This document shows, in pieces, positions 46,277-56,824 of a DNA stretch of 64,000 nucleotides; position 1 is the first letter of the stretch, and each line of letters opens with the position of its first letter. This DNA is from Bog-532 sp963833835 (GTDB taxonomy: Bacteria; Actinomycetota; Actinomycetes; Streptosporangiales; Streptosporangiaceae), in the NCBI GenBank assembly GCA_963833835.1, contig CAWHZI010000011.1, forward strand, positions 1 through 64,000. Reading direction: 5' to 3'. The notes under the pieces were generated by a model that worked only from the letters and a program-made list of their open reading frames with translations, did not search any database and was not told where the DNA came from. Both the position numbers and the translations under genes were made by a program.

Positions 46277-47661
46277 GGGATCTCCAGGGTCGCGACGGTG
46301 GGGCCGCCCACCGGGCTGTTCAGGGCCAGTATCCCGTCGAAGGCCGCCACCCGGCGCTCGATGCCGCGCAGGCCGGTGCCGCCGACCGGGTCCGCGCCGC
46401 CCTGCCCGTTGTCGGTGACGTCGACCCGAAGCATCCCGCGCTCGTAGCGCAGATCGATCCAGGCCTGCCGGGTGGCCGCGTGCTTGGACACGTTGGCCAG
46501 CAGCTCGCAGGTCGCGAAGTAGGCGGCGGACTCCACCGGCATCTGGGGGCGGCCGGGCAGGTCGGTGACGACCTCCACCTTGAGCCCGCTGTCCAGGGCC
46601 AGCGCGCGGATGGCGTCGGCCAGACCGCGGTCGGCCAGCACCGGCGGGTGGATGCCGCGGACCAGGGCGCGCAGCTCGGCCAGGGCCTGGGCCGAGGCCG
46701 CGCGGGCCTCGGCCAGCAGGGCGCGGGCCGCGGCCGGGCTGGTGTCGATCAGGTCCTCGGCCGCGCCCAGCGTCATGCCCACGGCCACCAGCCGGGCCTG
46801 GGCCCCGTCGTGCAGGTCGCGTTCGATCCGGCGGATCTCGACCGCGCCGCTGTCGATGGTCTCGGACCGGGTCTGGGTCAGGTGGTACACCCGCTGGGCC
46901 AGCTCGGCCTGGCCGGTCGGGGCGAGCAGGGTCCGGGCCAGGCCGGCGTAGCCGCGCAGCAGCCAGGGGGCCACGGCCACGCCCAGGGTGGCCAGAGCCA
47001 AGCCGACGGTGATCTGCAGGGCCGCCCCGGCCGGGTGGACGTGGGTCACGACGGGCGCGGACAAGACGACCCCCCCGGGCTTGGCGCTGAAGGCCGCCGC
47101 CGAGGAGGAGGTGCCGAACTTACGGCCCAGGCCGCTTCCGGTCAGCAGGACCCCGCCGAGGATCGCGATGGCGGGCAACGCGGCGATCAGCCAGCCGAAG
47201 GTCGCGTTGACCGCGCTCCAGATCAGGTCGCGCCGGGTGGCCGGGTCGCTGGTAAGCCAGTACAGCCGCTCATGGAACGGCGCTCGCGGGCTCGGCTGCG
47301 GCTGGTAGGCCTCGGCCACCGGGACCCCGGCCCAGTCCCCCAGCAGCCGCCGGGTCAGCCGGGCCAGGTTGCGCAGGCCCAGCAGCGCGTGCACCGCGCC
47401 CAGCCGTCCCACGACGAGACCGGCGGCCAGCAGCACCAGCGCCAGCACGACCTGTTGCCGGATCGGTATTCCGTGGTCGCCGAGCAGTACCGCGACCGCG
47501 AGCCCGAGCAGGATCGGCGAGATGAGCAGAAGCAGCAGCAACCCCAGTTGCGCCGCGGCCAGTCCGGCGAAGGCCAGTCCGCGCCAAGTCGCGGTGATGC
47601 CCCCGCGAACACCCGTCCGTACCGGCCTGCGCTGGCTCGTGACCGACATTGTCCTGTCCAT
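46240..47661 (-). CDS. sensor histidine kinase (HisKA_3 type)
   Basis: 473 residues from ATG 47661 (aaggagg 7 bases before). Four to six membrane helices in residues 25-230, including the pair at residues 32-85. Dimerisation and phospho-His motif RRIERDLHDGAQARLVAVGM; ATP-binding DNGQGGADPVGGTGLRGIER. A 25-residue variable loop lies between helices. It phosphorylates the response regulator at 45608. The signal is unknown. Confidence 0.9.
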   Translation of the reverse strand: MDRTMSVTSQRRPVRTGVRGGITATWRGLAFAGLAAAQLGLLLLLLISPILLGLAVAVLLGDHGIPIRQQVVLALVLLAAGLVVGRLGAVHALLGLRNLARLTRRLLGDWAGVPVAEAYQPQPSPRAPFHERLYWLTSDPATRRDLIWSAVNATFGWLIAALPAIAILGGVLLTGSGLGRKFGTSSSAAAFSAKPGGVVLSAPVVTHVHPAGAALQITVGLALATLGVAVAPWLLRGYAGLARTLLAPTGQAELAQRVYHLTQTRSETIDSGAVEIRRIERDLHDGAQARLVAVGMTLGAAEDLIDTSPAAARALLAEARAASAQALAELRALVRGIHPPVLADRGLADAIRALALDSGLKVEVVTDLPGRPQMPVESAAYFATCELLANVSKHAATRQAWIDLRYERGMLRVDVTDNGQGGADPVGGTGLRGIERRVAAFDGILALNSPVGGPTVATLEIPCVLSSPKTSSY

Positions 47662-47859
47662 GACCGGCCTCCTTCGGAACCCCGTTGCCGACAGTCTGGC
47701 CCGAACCGGACCGATCGCACAGTGAGCGCTGGGACCCCAATACCGGGGTGTATCTGGGTCCACCCCGGCCGGGTACCGTGCCTGGAAGGGGGCGGCCCGG
47801 TTAGGGTTTCGGTGCCGCTCGCGGTCCGAACATCGCGTCGTCTCCTGGAGGTCAGCCTC

Positions 47860-48855
47860 ATGCAGCCCATCGCGCTGGGACCCAACATGCCGGCCATGTT
47901 CTACCGCGGGGCCGGGCGCATCGACCGGCTGCGCGGGACGACCGGGCACGAGGACCGCCCGGAAGACTGGATCGCCTCGGTCACGTCTCGCTTCGGGTCC
48001 GAGACGGACGGGAAGACAACGTTGCCAGACGGGACGCTGCTGGCCGACGCGGTGGCCAGCGACCCCAAGGGGTGGCTGGGACCCGAGCATGTGGCCAAGT
48101 ACGGCAGCGACACCGGGCTACTGGTCAAGTTGCTGGACGCAGGGCAGCGGCTGCCGGTGCACGTCCACCCGAACCGCAGCTTCGCGGCTGAGCATCTGGC
48201 CAGCCCGCACGGCAAGACCGAGGCCTGGGTGGTCCTCGAAGCCAGCCCGGACGCCGCGGTGCACCTGGGCTTCAACCGGGACGTGACCGCGGCCGAGCTG
48301 AACGGCTGGGCCCGGGACCAGGACATCGAGACCCTGCTGGCGGTGACCAACCGGATCCCGGTCAGCGCCGGGGACACCGTGCTGTGCCCGGCGGGGACGC
48401 CGCACGCGATCAGCGAGGGCATCTTGATCGTCGAGCTCCAGGAGCCCGCCGACCTGTCGATCATGCTGGAGTGGAGCACGTTCTCGCTGGCGGAGGACGA
48501 GGCCACGCTGGGGCTGCCGCTGGAGGAGGCGTTGTCCTGCATCGACCGGCGCGCCTGCCAACCGGAACGGCTCACGGAGCTGCGGGGCCGCTCGCTGAAC
48601 AGCGCGACCGGCTCGCTGCTGCCCGCTGACGCGGACCCCTTCTTCCTGGCCGAACGGTTCGACGCCCAGGTCAGCCACCACCTGTCGCAGAGCTACAGCG
48701 TGCTGGTGTTCACCGGGGGCCACGGCCACCTGGCCACCGAGGACGGTTCGTCGTTGCCGGTGGGCCGGGGCAGCGTGGTCGCCGTCCCGTACTCGGCCGG
48801 CCCGGCCGTGCTGTCCGGCGACCTGGAAGGCGTTCGCTGCCTGCCTGCGCGCTAA
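47860..48855 (+). CDS. manA: mannose-6-phosphate isomerase, class I
   Basis: 331 residues from ATG 47860 with ctggag upstream. Zinc and active-site segments: LDAGQRLPVHVHPNRSFA (HxH), PHGKTEAWVVLEA, CPAGTPHAISEGILIVELQE. It interconverts fructose-6-P and mannose-6-P for mannosyl donors, though some relatives in this group act on other sugars. It stands alone between the two-component system and the sigma factor gene. Confidence 0.85.
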   Translation: MQPIALGPNMPAMFYRGAGRIDRLRGTTGHEDRPEDWIASVTSRFGSETDGKTTLPDGTLLADAVASDPKGWLGPEHVAKYGSDTGLLVKLLDAGQRLPVHVHPNRSFAAEHLASPHGKTEAWVVLEASPDAAVHLGFNRDVTAAELNGWARDQDIETLLAVTNRIPVSAGDTVLCPAGTPHAISEGILIVELQEPADLSIMLEWSTFSLAEDEATLGLPLEEALSCIDRRACQPERLTELRGRSLNSATGSLLPADADPFFLAERFDAQVSHHLSQSYSVLVFTGGHGHLATEDGSSLPVGRGSVVAVPYSAGPAVLSGDLEGVRCLPAR

Positions 48856-48881
48856 CTGGCCCCGGGGAGGCCTGCCTCTGG

Positions 48882-49961
<1,080 letters not shown>

Positions 49962-49962
49962 C

Positions 49963-51420
49963 TCATCCCTCGGTTCCGTTGACCTGCTGAAGGACGGGGG
50001 TGGGGGTGGCCGATCCGGCGGAGGGGGACGGCGCCCGGCGCCGGGACGGGACGAACGCCCCGGCCACCGCGCCGGCCAGTGACAGCCCAGCCGCGACCTC
50101 GGCCGCGGGGGCGAAACCGGCCCCGAAGGCCCGCGCCGAGGCGTAGCTGCCGGTGCTGGTGAACACCGCGGCCAAGATGGCGATCCCGAACGTCCCGCCC
50201 AGCTGGCGCAGGGTGTTGAACGTGCCGGACGCCTTGCCCAGGTCAGCCGGCGGGACCGCGCCGATCACGCAGTTCTGGGCGGCGACCATGGCCATCGACA
50301 CGCCGCAGCCGGCCAGCACCAGCGGGGCGACGATGGCCGCGTAACCCAGGTGCTCGCGGGCCACGAGCGCGATCCAGGCGAAGCCGGCCGCCTGGAGGCT
50401 GAGGCCAGCGGTGATCAACGCCCGTTCCCCGACCCGGGCGGCGAGCGCGCCGGCCACCGGCGCGACCAGGGACAACGTGACCGTCCAGGGCGCGAGCCGC
50501 AGGCCGGCGCCGAGCGGCCCATAGTGCCACACGGTCTGGAAGTACTGGGCCAGGAAGAACGCGGCGCCGAAGATCGACGCGTACATGGCGAACCCGGCCG
50601 CGTTCCCGGCGGTGAAGGACCGGGACCGGAACAGGCGCAGCGGCAGCATCGGCTCAGGAGTACGGCGTTCCCAGGCGACGAACGCGGCGGTCGCGGCCAC
50701 CCCGCCGACTAGCGCCCCCAGCACCTCGGCGCTCCCCCAGCCGGCTGTGTTGCCCCGCACCAGGCCCCAGACCAGGCCGAAGGCGGCCGCGGTGACCAGT
50801 ACGACACCGCCGGCGTCGAGCCGGGCCGGGCGCCCCCGGCTCTCGTCGATCCGGGTGCGGGCCAGCGGGATCACCACCAGCCCGATCGGCACGTTCAGCC
50901 AGAAGATCCACGGCCAGGACAGGCTCTGGACGACGACGCCGCCGATCATCGGGCCGCCCAGGATGGCCAGCCCGGTCACGCCGCTGAAGATGCCCAGAGC
51001 CTTGGCCCGCTTCTGCGGCGGGTAGGCGGCGGACAGCAGTGCCATCGCGTGCGGCATGATCATGGCCGATCCGGCGCCCTGCACGGCCCGGGCCGCGATC
51101 AGCCAGCCGATCGACGGGGCCAGCGCGCAGGCCGCCGACATCACGGTGAACAGGCTGAGCCCGGCCAGGAACAGCCGCCGCCGGCCGAACCGGTCCCCCA
51201 GCGCCGACGCGGTCATCAGCAGCACCGCGAAGCTCAGCGTGTAGGCGTTGATGATCCACTCCAGCTGGCCCAGGGACGCGCCGAGCCGGAGGTGGATGGT
51301 GGTCAGCGTGGTCGTCACGACCAGGATGTCCAGGCCGACCATCAGCGACGCCACCGACGTCAGCGCGAGCACCCAGCGCTGTTTCGCGGCGGCGGGCAGG
51401 TTGCTTGCCGTGGTGGTCAC
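49963..51420 (-). CDS. MFS drug exporter, EmrB/QacA type (14 helices)
   Basis: 485 residues. The N-terminal helix has SVASLMVGLDILVVTTTLTT (DHA2 signature near D30), ALGDRFGRRRLFLAGLSLFT in the loop after helix 2, and motif C in helix 5 (GVTGLAILGGPMIGGVVVQS). It exports hydrophobic compounds with protons. It overlaps nothing but ends one base before the sigma factor start. Start ATG 51420. Confidence 0.87.
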   Translation of the reverse strand: MTTTASNLPAAAKQRWVLALTSVASLMVGLDILVVTTTLTTIHLRLGASLGQLEWIINAYTLSFAVLLMTASALGDRFGRRRLFLAGLSLFTVMSAACALAPSIGWLIAARAVQGAGSAMIMPHAMALLSAAYPPQKRAKALGIFSGVTGLAILGGPMIGGVVVQSLSWPWIFWLNVPIGLVVIPLARTRIDESRGRPARLDAGGVVLVTAAAFGLVWGLVRGNTAGWGSAEVLGALVGGVAATAAFVAWERRTPEPMLPLRLFRSRSFTAGNAAGFAMYASIFGAAFFLAQYFQTVWHYGPLGAGLRLAPWTVTLSLVAPVAGALAARVGERALITAGLSLQAAGFAWIALVAREHLGYAAIVAPLVLAGCGVSMAMVAAQNCVIGAVPPADLGKASGTFNTLRQLGGTFGIAILAAVFTSTGSYASARAFGAGFAPAAEVAAGLSLAGAVAGAFVPSRRRAPSPSAGSATPTPVLQQVNGTEG

Positions 51421-51541
51421 GGTTCCCTCCGGTCCCCGATCGGGCCCCGGGATCCGATCCCGGAGCGCTCATCGGTACGTACCGGCGGGAGAAGGAAAAT
51501 TCACCGGGCGGACGGTCAGGGGTTTCCTCGAGGATGGGCAG

Positions 51542-52702
51542 ATGGCGGAGGAGATCATCCCGTTCCGGATTGACGTGCCCGACGCGGACCTGGCCGACCT
51601 GCGGGACCGGCTGCGGCGTACCCGGTGGCCGGACCGGGAGACGGTGGACGACTGGTCGCAGGGCGCCCCGCTGGCCTGGGTGCGGGACCTGTGCCAGTAC
51701 TGGGCATCCGGGTACGACTGGCGCGCCCGCGAGGCCCGGCTGAACTCGTTCCCGCAGTTCCGCACGTCCATCGATGGGCTGGACCTGCACTTCCTGCACG
51801 TCCGGTCGCCGCACGACGGGGCGCTGCCGCTGATCCTGACGTCCGGCTGGCCGGGATCGGTGACCGAGTTCAGCCAGGTCATCGGCCCGCTCACGGACCC
51901 GGCCGGGCACGGCGGTGACCCGGCTGACGCCTTCCACGTGGTCTGCCCGTCACTGCCTGGTTACGGCTTCAGCGGCAAACCAGCCGGGACCGGCTGGAAT
52001 GTCCAGCGGATCGCGGCCGCCTGGGCCACGCTGATGGCCCGGCTCGGCTATCCGCGGTACGGAGCCCAGGGCAGCGACTGGGGCACGAGCGTCACCACCA
52101 GCCTCGGCCAGCAGGACACCGCCCACCTGGCCGGCATTCACGTGATGCCCCCGATCGCGCCGCCGGACCCGGCCACGCTGGACGACCTGACCGAGGCCGA
52201 GCAAACGTCGCTGGCCGAATTGCGGGAGGCGGCGGCGCACGAGTCGGGTTATTCGGCCGAGCAGTCGACCAGGCCGCAGACGGCTGGCTACGGCCTGGTC
52301 GACTCCCCCGCTGGCCTGGCCGCCTGGATCGGGGAGAAGTTCTGGTCCTGGACCGATCACCACGGGTCGCTGGACACCGTGATCAGCCGCGACGACCTGC
52401 TCGACGACCTGATGCTCTACTGGCTGCCTGGCACGGCGGCGTCCTCAGCCCGGCTGTACTGGGAGAGCTTCGCTCAGGTGTCGGACTGGTTCACCTCGGC
52501 GGTGACGGACACCGTCGACGTTCCCACCGGGTGCACGGTGTTCCCGCGCGAGGTGCCGCACCCGTCTCGCCGCTGGGCCGCGAAGCGCTACACCGACATC
52601 CGGCACTGGAGCGAGCCGGCCCGGGGCGGTCACTTCGCGGCGCTGGAGCAGCCGGACACGTTCGTGGACGAGGTACGGACGTTCTTCCGCCTGGTCCGGT
52701 GA
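51542..52702 (+). CDS. epoxide hydrolase (microsomal type, alpha/beta fold)
   Basis: 386 residues. N-terminal EHN-type lid (IPFRIDVPDADLADLRDRLR, RTRWPD), oxyanion SGWPGSVTEFSQVI, nucleophile Asp in GAQGSDWGTSV, and the catalytic His near the end (ARGGHFAALEQPD). It hydrolyses epoxides to diols. The gene is divergent from the exporter and convergent with the phosphatase gene. Confidence 0.88.
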   Translation: MAEEIIPFRIDVPDADLADLRDRLRRTRWPDRETVDDWSQGAPLAWVRDLCQYWASGYDWRAREARLNSFPQFRTSIDGLDLHFLHVRSPHDGALPLILTSGWPGSVTEFSQVIGPLTDPAGHGGDPADAFHVVCPSLPGYGFSGKPAGTGWNVQRIAAAWATLMARLGYPRYGAQGSDWGTSVTTSLGQQDTAHLAGIHVMPPIAPPDPATLDDLTEAEQTSLAELREAAAHESGYSAEQSTRPQTAGYGLVDSPAGLAAWIGEKFWSWTDHHGSLDTVISRDDLLDDLMLYWLPGTAASSARLYWESFAQVSDWFTSAVTDTVDVPTGCTVFPREVPHPSRRWAAKRYTDIRHWSEPARGGHFAALEQPDTFVDEVRTFFRLVR

Positions 52703-52746
52703 GCCCGAAGTGGCCGGAGGCCCACGGAGGTCAGAGGGCCGCCAGG

Positions 52747-52795
52747 AGGCTGGGCCCAGTTTTAGTCAGCATGTGCAGAAAACTGGGCCCAGCCT
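52747..52795. terminator. bidirectional terminator with 17-bp arms
   Basis: aggctgggcccagtttt (52747-52763), 15-base loop, aaaactgggcccagcct (52779-52795). Perfect arms with T and A runs at the inner ends, between convergent genes. Confidence 0.75.
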
Positions 52796-52849
52796 CGGCG
52801 GAGCTGCGCCCACAGGTGGCGGCCGGGAGGCGGCGGGCTGGCCGAGGGG

Positions 52850-53491
52850 CTAGCGGTCGTCGCTCATGACGGGCTCGGGGAGGGTGCCGGCGTTGTGCTC
52901 CATCAGGCGCCAGCGGCCGCGGCGGGTGCCCAGGACGGACCAGGAGCAGTTGGACAGCGGGCCGATGGTGTCCCACACGTCTCCGGGCAGGCCGAGGAGC
53001 TTGCACATGCCCAGCCGGATGGCGGCGCCGTGGCTGGCCACGACGGCCAGGGCGCCGGCGGGCAGGGTCTCGATGATCCGCTCCAGGGCGTTGTACACCC
53101 GGTCGGCGACGGCGTCGGCGAGTTCGCCGCCGGGCGGGGACCAGGTCCGGAACTCGGCCGGGTAGCGGGAGCGGATCTCGGGGCCGGTCAGGCCCTCCCA
53201 CTCCCCGCCGTGGCGTTCCCGCAGGTCCTTGTCCAAGGTGACGGGCAGCCCGGTGAGGCGGGCCAGCGGCGCGGCGGTAGAGGCGGCCCGGCTGAGGTCG
53301 GAGGCGAAGATCGCGTCCGGGCGCAGCGCGGCCAGCAGGCGCGCGGCCCGGTCGGCCTGGGCCACGCCGGTGTCGTCCAGGGGGATGTCGGTCTGGCCCT
53401 GGAAGCGGTCCTCGAAGTTCCACACGGTCTGCCCGTGCCGCCACAGGACCAGGCGGGGACCGCGCCCGGCCGGGGGTTCCGCTCCGCCCAC
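52850..53491 (-). CDS. histidine phosphatase (phosphoglycerate mutase-like)
   Basis: 213 residues. Catalytic VLWRHGQTVWN (RHG), RERHGGEWEGLTGPEI and VVASHGAAIRLG with the second His. Follows rsfS by 17 bp, the usual actinobacterial order. Probably a broad phosphatase rather than glycolytic mutase. Confidence 0.88.
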   Translation of the reverse strand: MGGAEPPAGRGPRLVLWRHGQTVWNFEDRFQGQTDIPLDDTGVAQADRAARLLAALRPDAIFASDLSRAASTAAPLARLTGLPVTLDKDLRERHGGEWEGLTGPEIRSRYPAEFRTWSPPGGELADAVADRVYNALERIIETLPAGALAVVASHGAAIRLGMCKLLGLPGDVWDTIGPLSNCSWSVLGTRRGRWRLMEHNAGTLPEPVMSDDR

Positions 53492-53508
53492 CGGGGGGGC
53501 CGGGGCGT

Positions 53509-53925
53509 TCAGCGGGCGTCCCGATCAGCGGGGGCGGCGCCAGCGGAACCAGCCTGGCCCGCGGCCACGGGCTCCGGGAGCCGGATGATCGGGCAGTCCT
53601 TCCACAGCCGCTCGAGGGCGTAGAAGACGCGCTCTTCCTCGTGCTGGACGTGGATGGTCACATCGGCGTAGTCGATGAGGACCCAGCGTCCTTCGCGCTC
53701 GCCTTCCCGGCGGAGCGGCTCGGCCCCGGCCTGGCTCAGCCGGAACTCGATCTCGTCGACGATCGACTTGACCTGGCGGTCGTTCGCGGCCGAACAGAGC
53801 AGGAACGCATCGGAGATGACGAGTTGCTCGCTCACGTCGTAGGCGATGATGTCGGTGGCGAGCTTGTCAGCCGCGGCCATCGCTGCAATCTCGATGAGCT
53901 CGACGGCCCTGGGGGTCGCGGTCAC
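53509..53925 (-). CDS. rsfS: ribosome silencing factor
   Basis: 138 residues. AAADKLATDIIAYDVSEQLV, ISDAFLLCSAANDRQVKSIV and WVLIDYADVTIHVQHEEERV match RsfS (Iojap family), which binds L14 and blocks subunit joining in starvation. The Ala/Asp-rich tail is extended. It is normally next to nadD; here four genes lie between. Confidence 0.92.
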   Translation of the reverse strand: MTATPRAVELIEIAAMAAADKLATDIIAYDVSEQLVISDAFLLCSAANDRQVKSIVDEIEFRLSQAGAEPLRREGEREGRWVLIDYADVTIHVQHEEERVFYALERLWKDCPIIRLPEPVAAGQAGSAGAAPADRDAR

Positions 53926-54146
53926 GTGTGCTGTTCGCCCTCCTCGTATGGGCTGCTGTTCCCTTTCAGTCTCCCACGTTACGGCCTTGCGCCGACTGTG
54001 CCGAGCCCCCGCTCAGATGGGCGGCTGCCCGACGTCATTGTGCGTTTAGCCACCTGAGGGTTGCTTTTGGGACCTGTTGTGTTCCTGTTGAGGGGTATAC
54101 GGTCGGCTCTGTTCGACTTTGGCCGGTAAACAAGGGAGGCCCTTAT

Positions 54147-55619
54147 ATGAGTCTTGAGGTGAGCCGCCGCCAGTTGCTGGCGTCGGCGGGGGGCGTCGCG
54201 CTGGCGTCCTTTGCCCTGCCGCCCAGCTTGCGCAAGATCATCGGGGACACACCGGCCGCGCTGGCCGGGGTCCAGAGCCCGGCGCCTGCGGTCTCCGACA
54301 TCAAGCACATCGTGGTTCTGATGCAGGAAAACCGCTCGTTCGACCATTACTTCGGCGCGATGCCGGGCGTTCGCGGGTTCGCTGACCCATCCGTGGCCAA
54401 GAGCATCTTCTACCAGGCGGACGCGAGCAACCCGGACAAGTACCTGCTGCCGTTCCACGCCGACACCGAGCACTACAGCGCCCAGGCGCTGCCATCCACC
54501 AGCCACAACTGGGGCCCGCAGCACCAGTCCTGGGACAACGGGAAGATGGACGGGTTCGTCACCGCGCACCTGGCCTCGGACGGTGTGGCCGGGCAGTACA
54601 CGATGGCCTACTACGACCGCAGCGACATCCCGTTCCACTGGGCGCTGGCCGACGCGTTCACCATCTGCGACGGGTATCACTGCTCGATGCTGGGCCCGAC
54701 CTGGCCCAACCGGCTCTACCTGATGACCGGTCAGGTCGACCCGGCCGGCGAGCACGGCGGCCCGATCTACTCCAACGAGGTCCCGTCCAGCGGCTACTCC
54801 TGGGCCACCTACCCGGAGATGCTGACCAAGGCCGGAGTGTCCTGGAAGCTGTACCAGGAGAACGACAACTACGGGCTGAACGTGCTGGAGTACTTCGACC
54901 AGTACCAGGCCGCGCCGACCAACTCGCCGCTGTACCAGAACGCGATGCGGTTCTACCAGCCCGGGCAGTTCGAGTACGACGCGGTGCACGACCGGCTGCC
55001 GGCGGTGTCGTGGATCCTGCCCACGTCCTACCAGTCCGAGCACCCGGACTTCATGCCCGCGGCCGGGGCCGACTTCGTGGCCAGCAAGGTCAACGCGATC
55101 GCGGCCAACCCCGACGTGTGGGCCAAAACCGTGTTCATCCTGATCTACGACGAGAACGACGGCTACTTCGACCACGTGGCGCCGCCGACCGCTCCGGCCG
55201 GTACGCCGGGTGAGTTCATCACGGTGGACGGGGTCAGCGACCCGATCGGCCTCGGCTTCCGGGTGCCAGCCATCATCGTGTCGCCGTGGACGGTCGGCGG
55301 CTACGTCAGCCACGAGACGTTCGACCACACCTCGGTCATCCAGCTGATCGAGCAGGTCACCGGGGTCGTCAACCCGAACATCACCGACTGGCGGCGGAAG
55401 ACCGCGGGTGACCTGACCTCGGCTCTGGGCGCCGGCCGGTCCCGGCGGGTCCCCCGGCTGCCGAGCACCACGGCCGCGCTGGAGAAGGCCGAGGAAGCAT
55501 TCAAGACGTTGCCGTTGCCGCCGATACCAGGCGCACAGCAGGTCGTCCCAGTCCAGGGGCCGGGCACCAAACCGGTGCGCAAGGCGCCCGCCACCAAGCT
55601 GGCCGTGAAGGGAGCGTGA
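54147..55619 (+). CDS. Tat-exported phospholipase C / acid phosphatase family protein
   Basis: 490 residues. N-terminal Tat signal VSRRQLLASAGGVALASFAL. Phosphoesterase (PF04185) motifs: HIVVLMQENRSFDHYFGAMP, LGPTWPNRLYLMTGQ, LIYDENDGYFDHVAPP and VSPWTVGGYVSHETFDHTSV. The family hydrolyses phospholipids or phosphate esters outside the cell. ATG 54147 has aagggagg upstream. The tail is Pro/Lys-rich. Overlaps the next gene by GTGA. Confidence 0.9.
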   Translation: MSLEVSRRQLLASAGGVALASFALPPSLRKIIGDTPAALAGVQSPAPAVSDIKHIVVLMQENRSFDHYFGAMPGVRGFADPSVAKSIFYQADASNPDKYLLPFHADTEHYSAQALPSTSHNWGPQHQSWDNGKMDGFVTAHLASDGVAGQYTMAYYDRSDIPFHWALADAFTICDGYHCSMLGPTWPNRLYLMTGQVDPAGEHGGPIYSNEVPSSGYSWATYPEMLTKAGVSWKLYQENDNYGLNVLEYFDQYQAAPTNSPLYQNAMRFYQPGQFEYDAVHDRLPAVSWILPTSYQSEHPDFMPAAGADFVASKVNAIAANPDVWAKTVFILIYDENDGYFDHVAPPTAPAGTPGEFITVDGVSDPIGLGFRVPAIIVSPWTVGGYVSHETFDHTSVIQLIEQVTGVVNPNITDWRRKTAGDLTSALGAGRSRRVPRLPSTTAALEKAEEAFKTLPLPPIPGAQQVVPVQGPGTKPVRKAPATKLAVKGA

Positions 55620-56824
55620 ACGACATGACCAACGACATGACCAACACCACGCGCTCCGGTCGGTCCCGTCTCCGCCGTCGTCTTCCCCGGCGCTGGGCCG
55701 TCGGGGCCGGCGCCGTCGTCGCCGCGGGAGCGGTAGCCGCCGCCACCGTCACCCTGACCACCGGCCACACCGCGGCCCGTCACCCGGGCTCGGCCGCGGC
55801 GAAGCTGGCCGCTTCGGCCTGCCACGGCCCCGCCGGCGCCGCCTACGTGGCCGACGCCGGCTGGGACGGGTTCAGCGCCATCGACACCGCGACCTGCAAG
55901 GTCATCCAGACCTACAACGTGGGCGACCCGGCCGTGCCGAACGACCCGGGCGACTACGACTACGACTCCACCGACGAGGCCGTGGCCATCCACGGCAACC
56001 TGCTGTACTTCGCCAACACCGGCAACTCGACGGTGGCGGTGATCGACACCAGCAAGCTCGTCGCCTCGAACTACAACCCGGCCGAGACGCTCATCAACGT
56101 GGGCCTGAACCCGCAGCACCTGGCGGTCAGCCCGGACGGGTCACAGGTGTGGGTCGCGGAGACCGGCCCGCAGACCTCGCCGTCGTCACCGTCGGCGGTG
56201 AGCGTCATCTCCACGGCCACGAACAAGGTCACGGCCCGCTGGTCGCTTCCCGGCGGCCCGAGCCAGATCACCTTCGCCCCGTCCGGCCAGCGGGTCTACG
56301 TGGCCACGTCGGCCGGGGTGGCGGTGTACAGCACCGCGACCCAGCGGCAGGTGGCGTTCATCCGGGGCCTCGGCAACCCGCGCGGGATCGCGGTCGCCCC
56401 GGACGGCAAGGCCGTCTACGTGACCGGCACCAACTCCGACAAGCTGTACACGATCAGCGCGGCCACGAACCGGGTCACCGGCACGGTCAAGGTCGGTGAC
56501 CTGCCCTGGCAGGTCGTCGTCGCCCCGGACGGGAAGACGGTCTACGTGGCCAACCCGGACTCCAACTCGGTCTCGGTGATCAGCGCCGCGACCGGGGCGG
56601 TGACGTCGAAGGTCACCGTGCCCGGCGATCCGGACACGCTGGCGCTCACCCCCGACGGCACCCAGTTGTGGATCGGCGCCAGCACGGCGGCGAAGGTCAC
56701 CGTGCTGAACACGGCGGACAACTCCACGGTGGGCGTGATCAACCTGGGTGACGAGCCGAACGCGGCCGACGGCTACGCGCCGACCGGCATCGCGCTCACC
56801 GCTACCCCGACCGCCGGGTCCTGA
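55616..56824 (+). CDS. YVTN beta-propeller repeat protein, exported
   Basis: 402 residues from GTG 55616. Basic head (RSRLRRRLPRRW) and one hydrophobic segment (AVGAGAVVAAGAVAAATVTL) suggest a signal anchor. Seven-bladed propeller repeats with AVSPDGSQVWVAE, IAVAPDGKAVYVTG, VVVAPDGKTVYVANPDSNSV. Coupled to the phospholipase gene, it may bind or tether it outside the cell (inference). Confidence 0.85.
   Translation: MNDMTNDMTNTTRSGRSRLRRRLPRRWAVGAGAVVAAGAVAAATVTLTTGHTAARHPGSAAAKLAASACHGPAGAAYVADAGWDGFSAIDTATCKVIQTYNVGDPAVPNDPGDYDYDSTDEAVAIHGNLLYFANTGNSTVAVIDTSKLVASNYNPAETLINVGLNPQHLAVSPDGSQVWVAETGPQTSPSSPSAVSVISTATNKVTARWSLPGGPSQITFAPSGQRVYVATSAGVAVYSTATQRQVAFIRGLGNPRGIAVAPDGKAVYVTGTNSDKLYTISAATNRVTGTVKVGDLPWQVVVAPDGKTVYVANPDSNSVSVISAATGAVTSKVTVPGDPDTLALTPDGTQLWIGASTAAKVTVLNTADNSTVGVINLGDEPNAADGYAPTGIALTATPTAGS

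Noticed and set aside
46480..48855. A 791-residue plus-strand reading frame over the sensor kinase and manA
   Set aside because: Its first half is the antisense of the kinase gene and has shadow-type composition (Gln/Arg/Gly/His). Only the manA part from 47860 is real.
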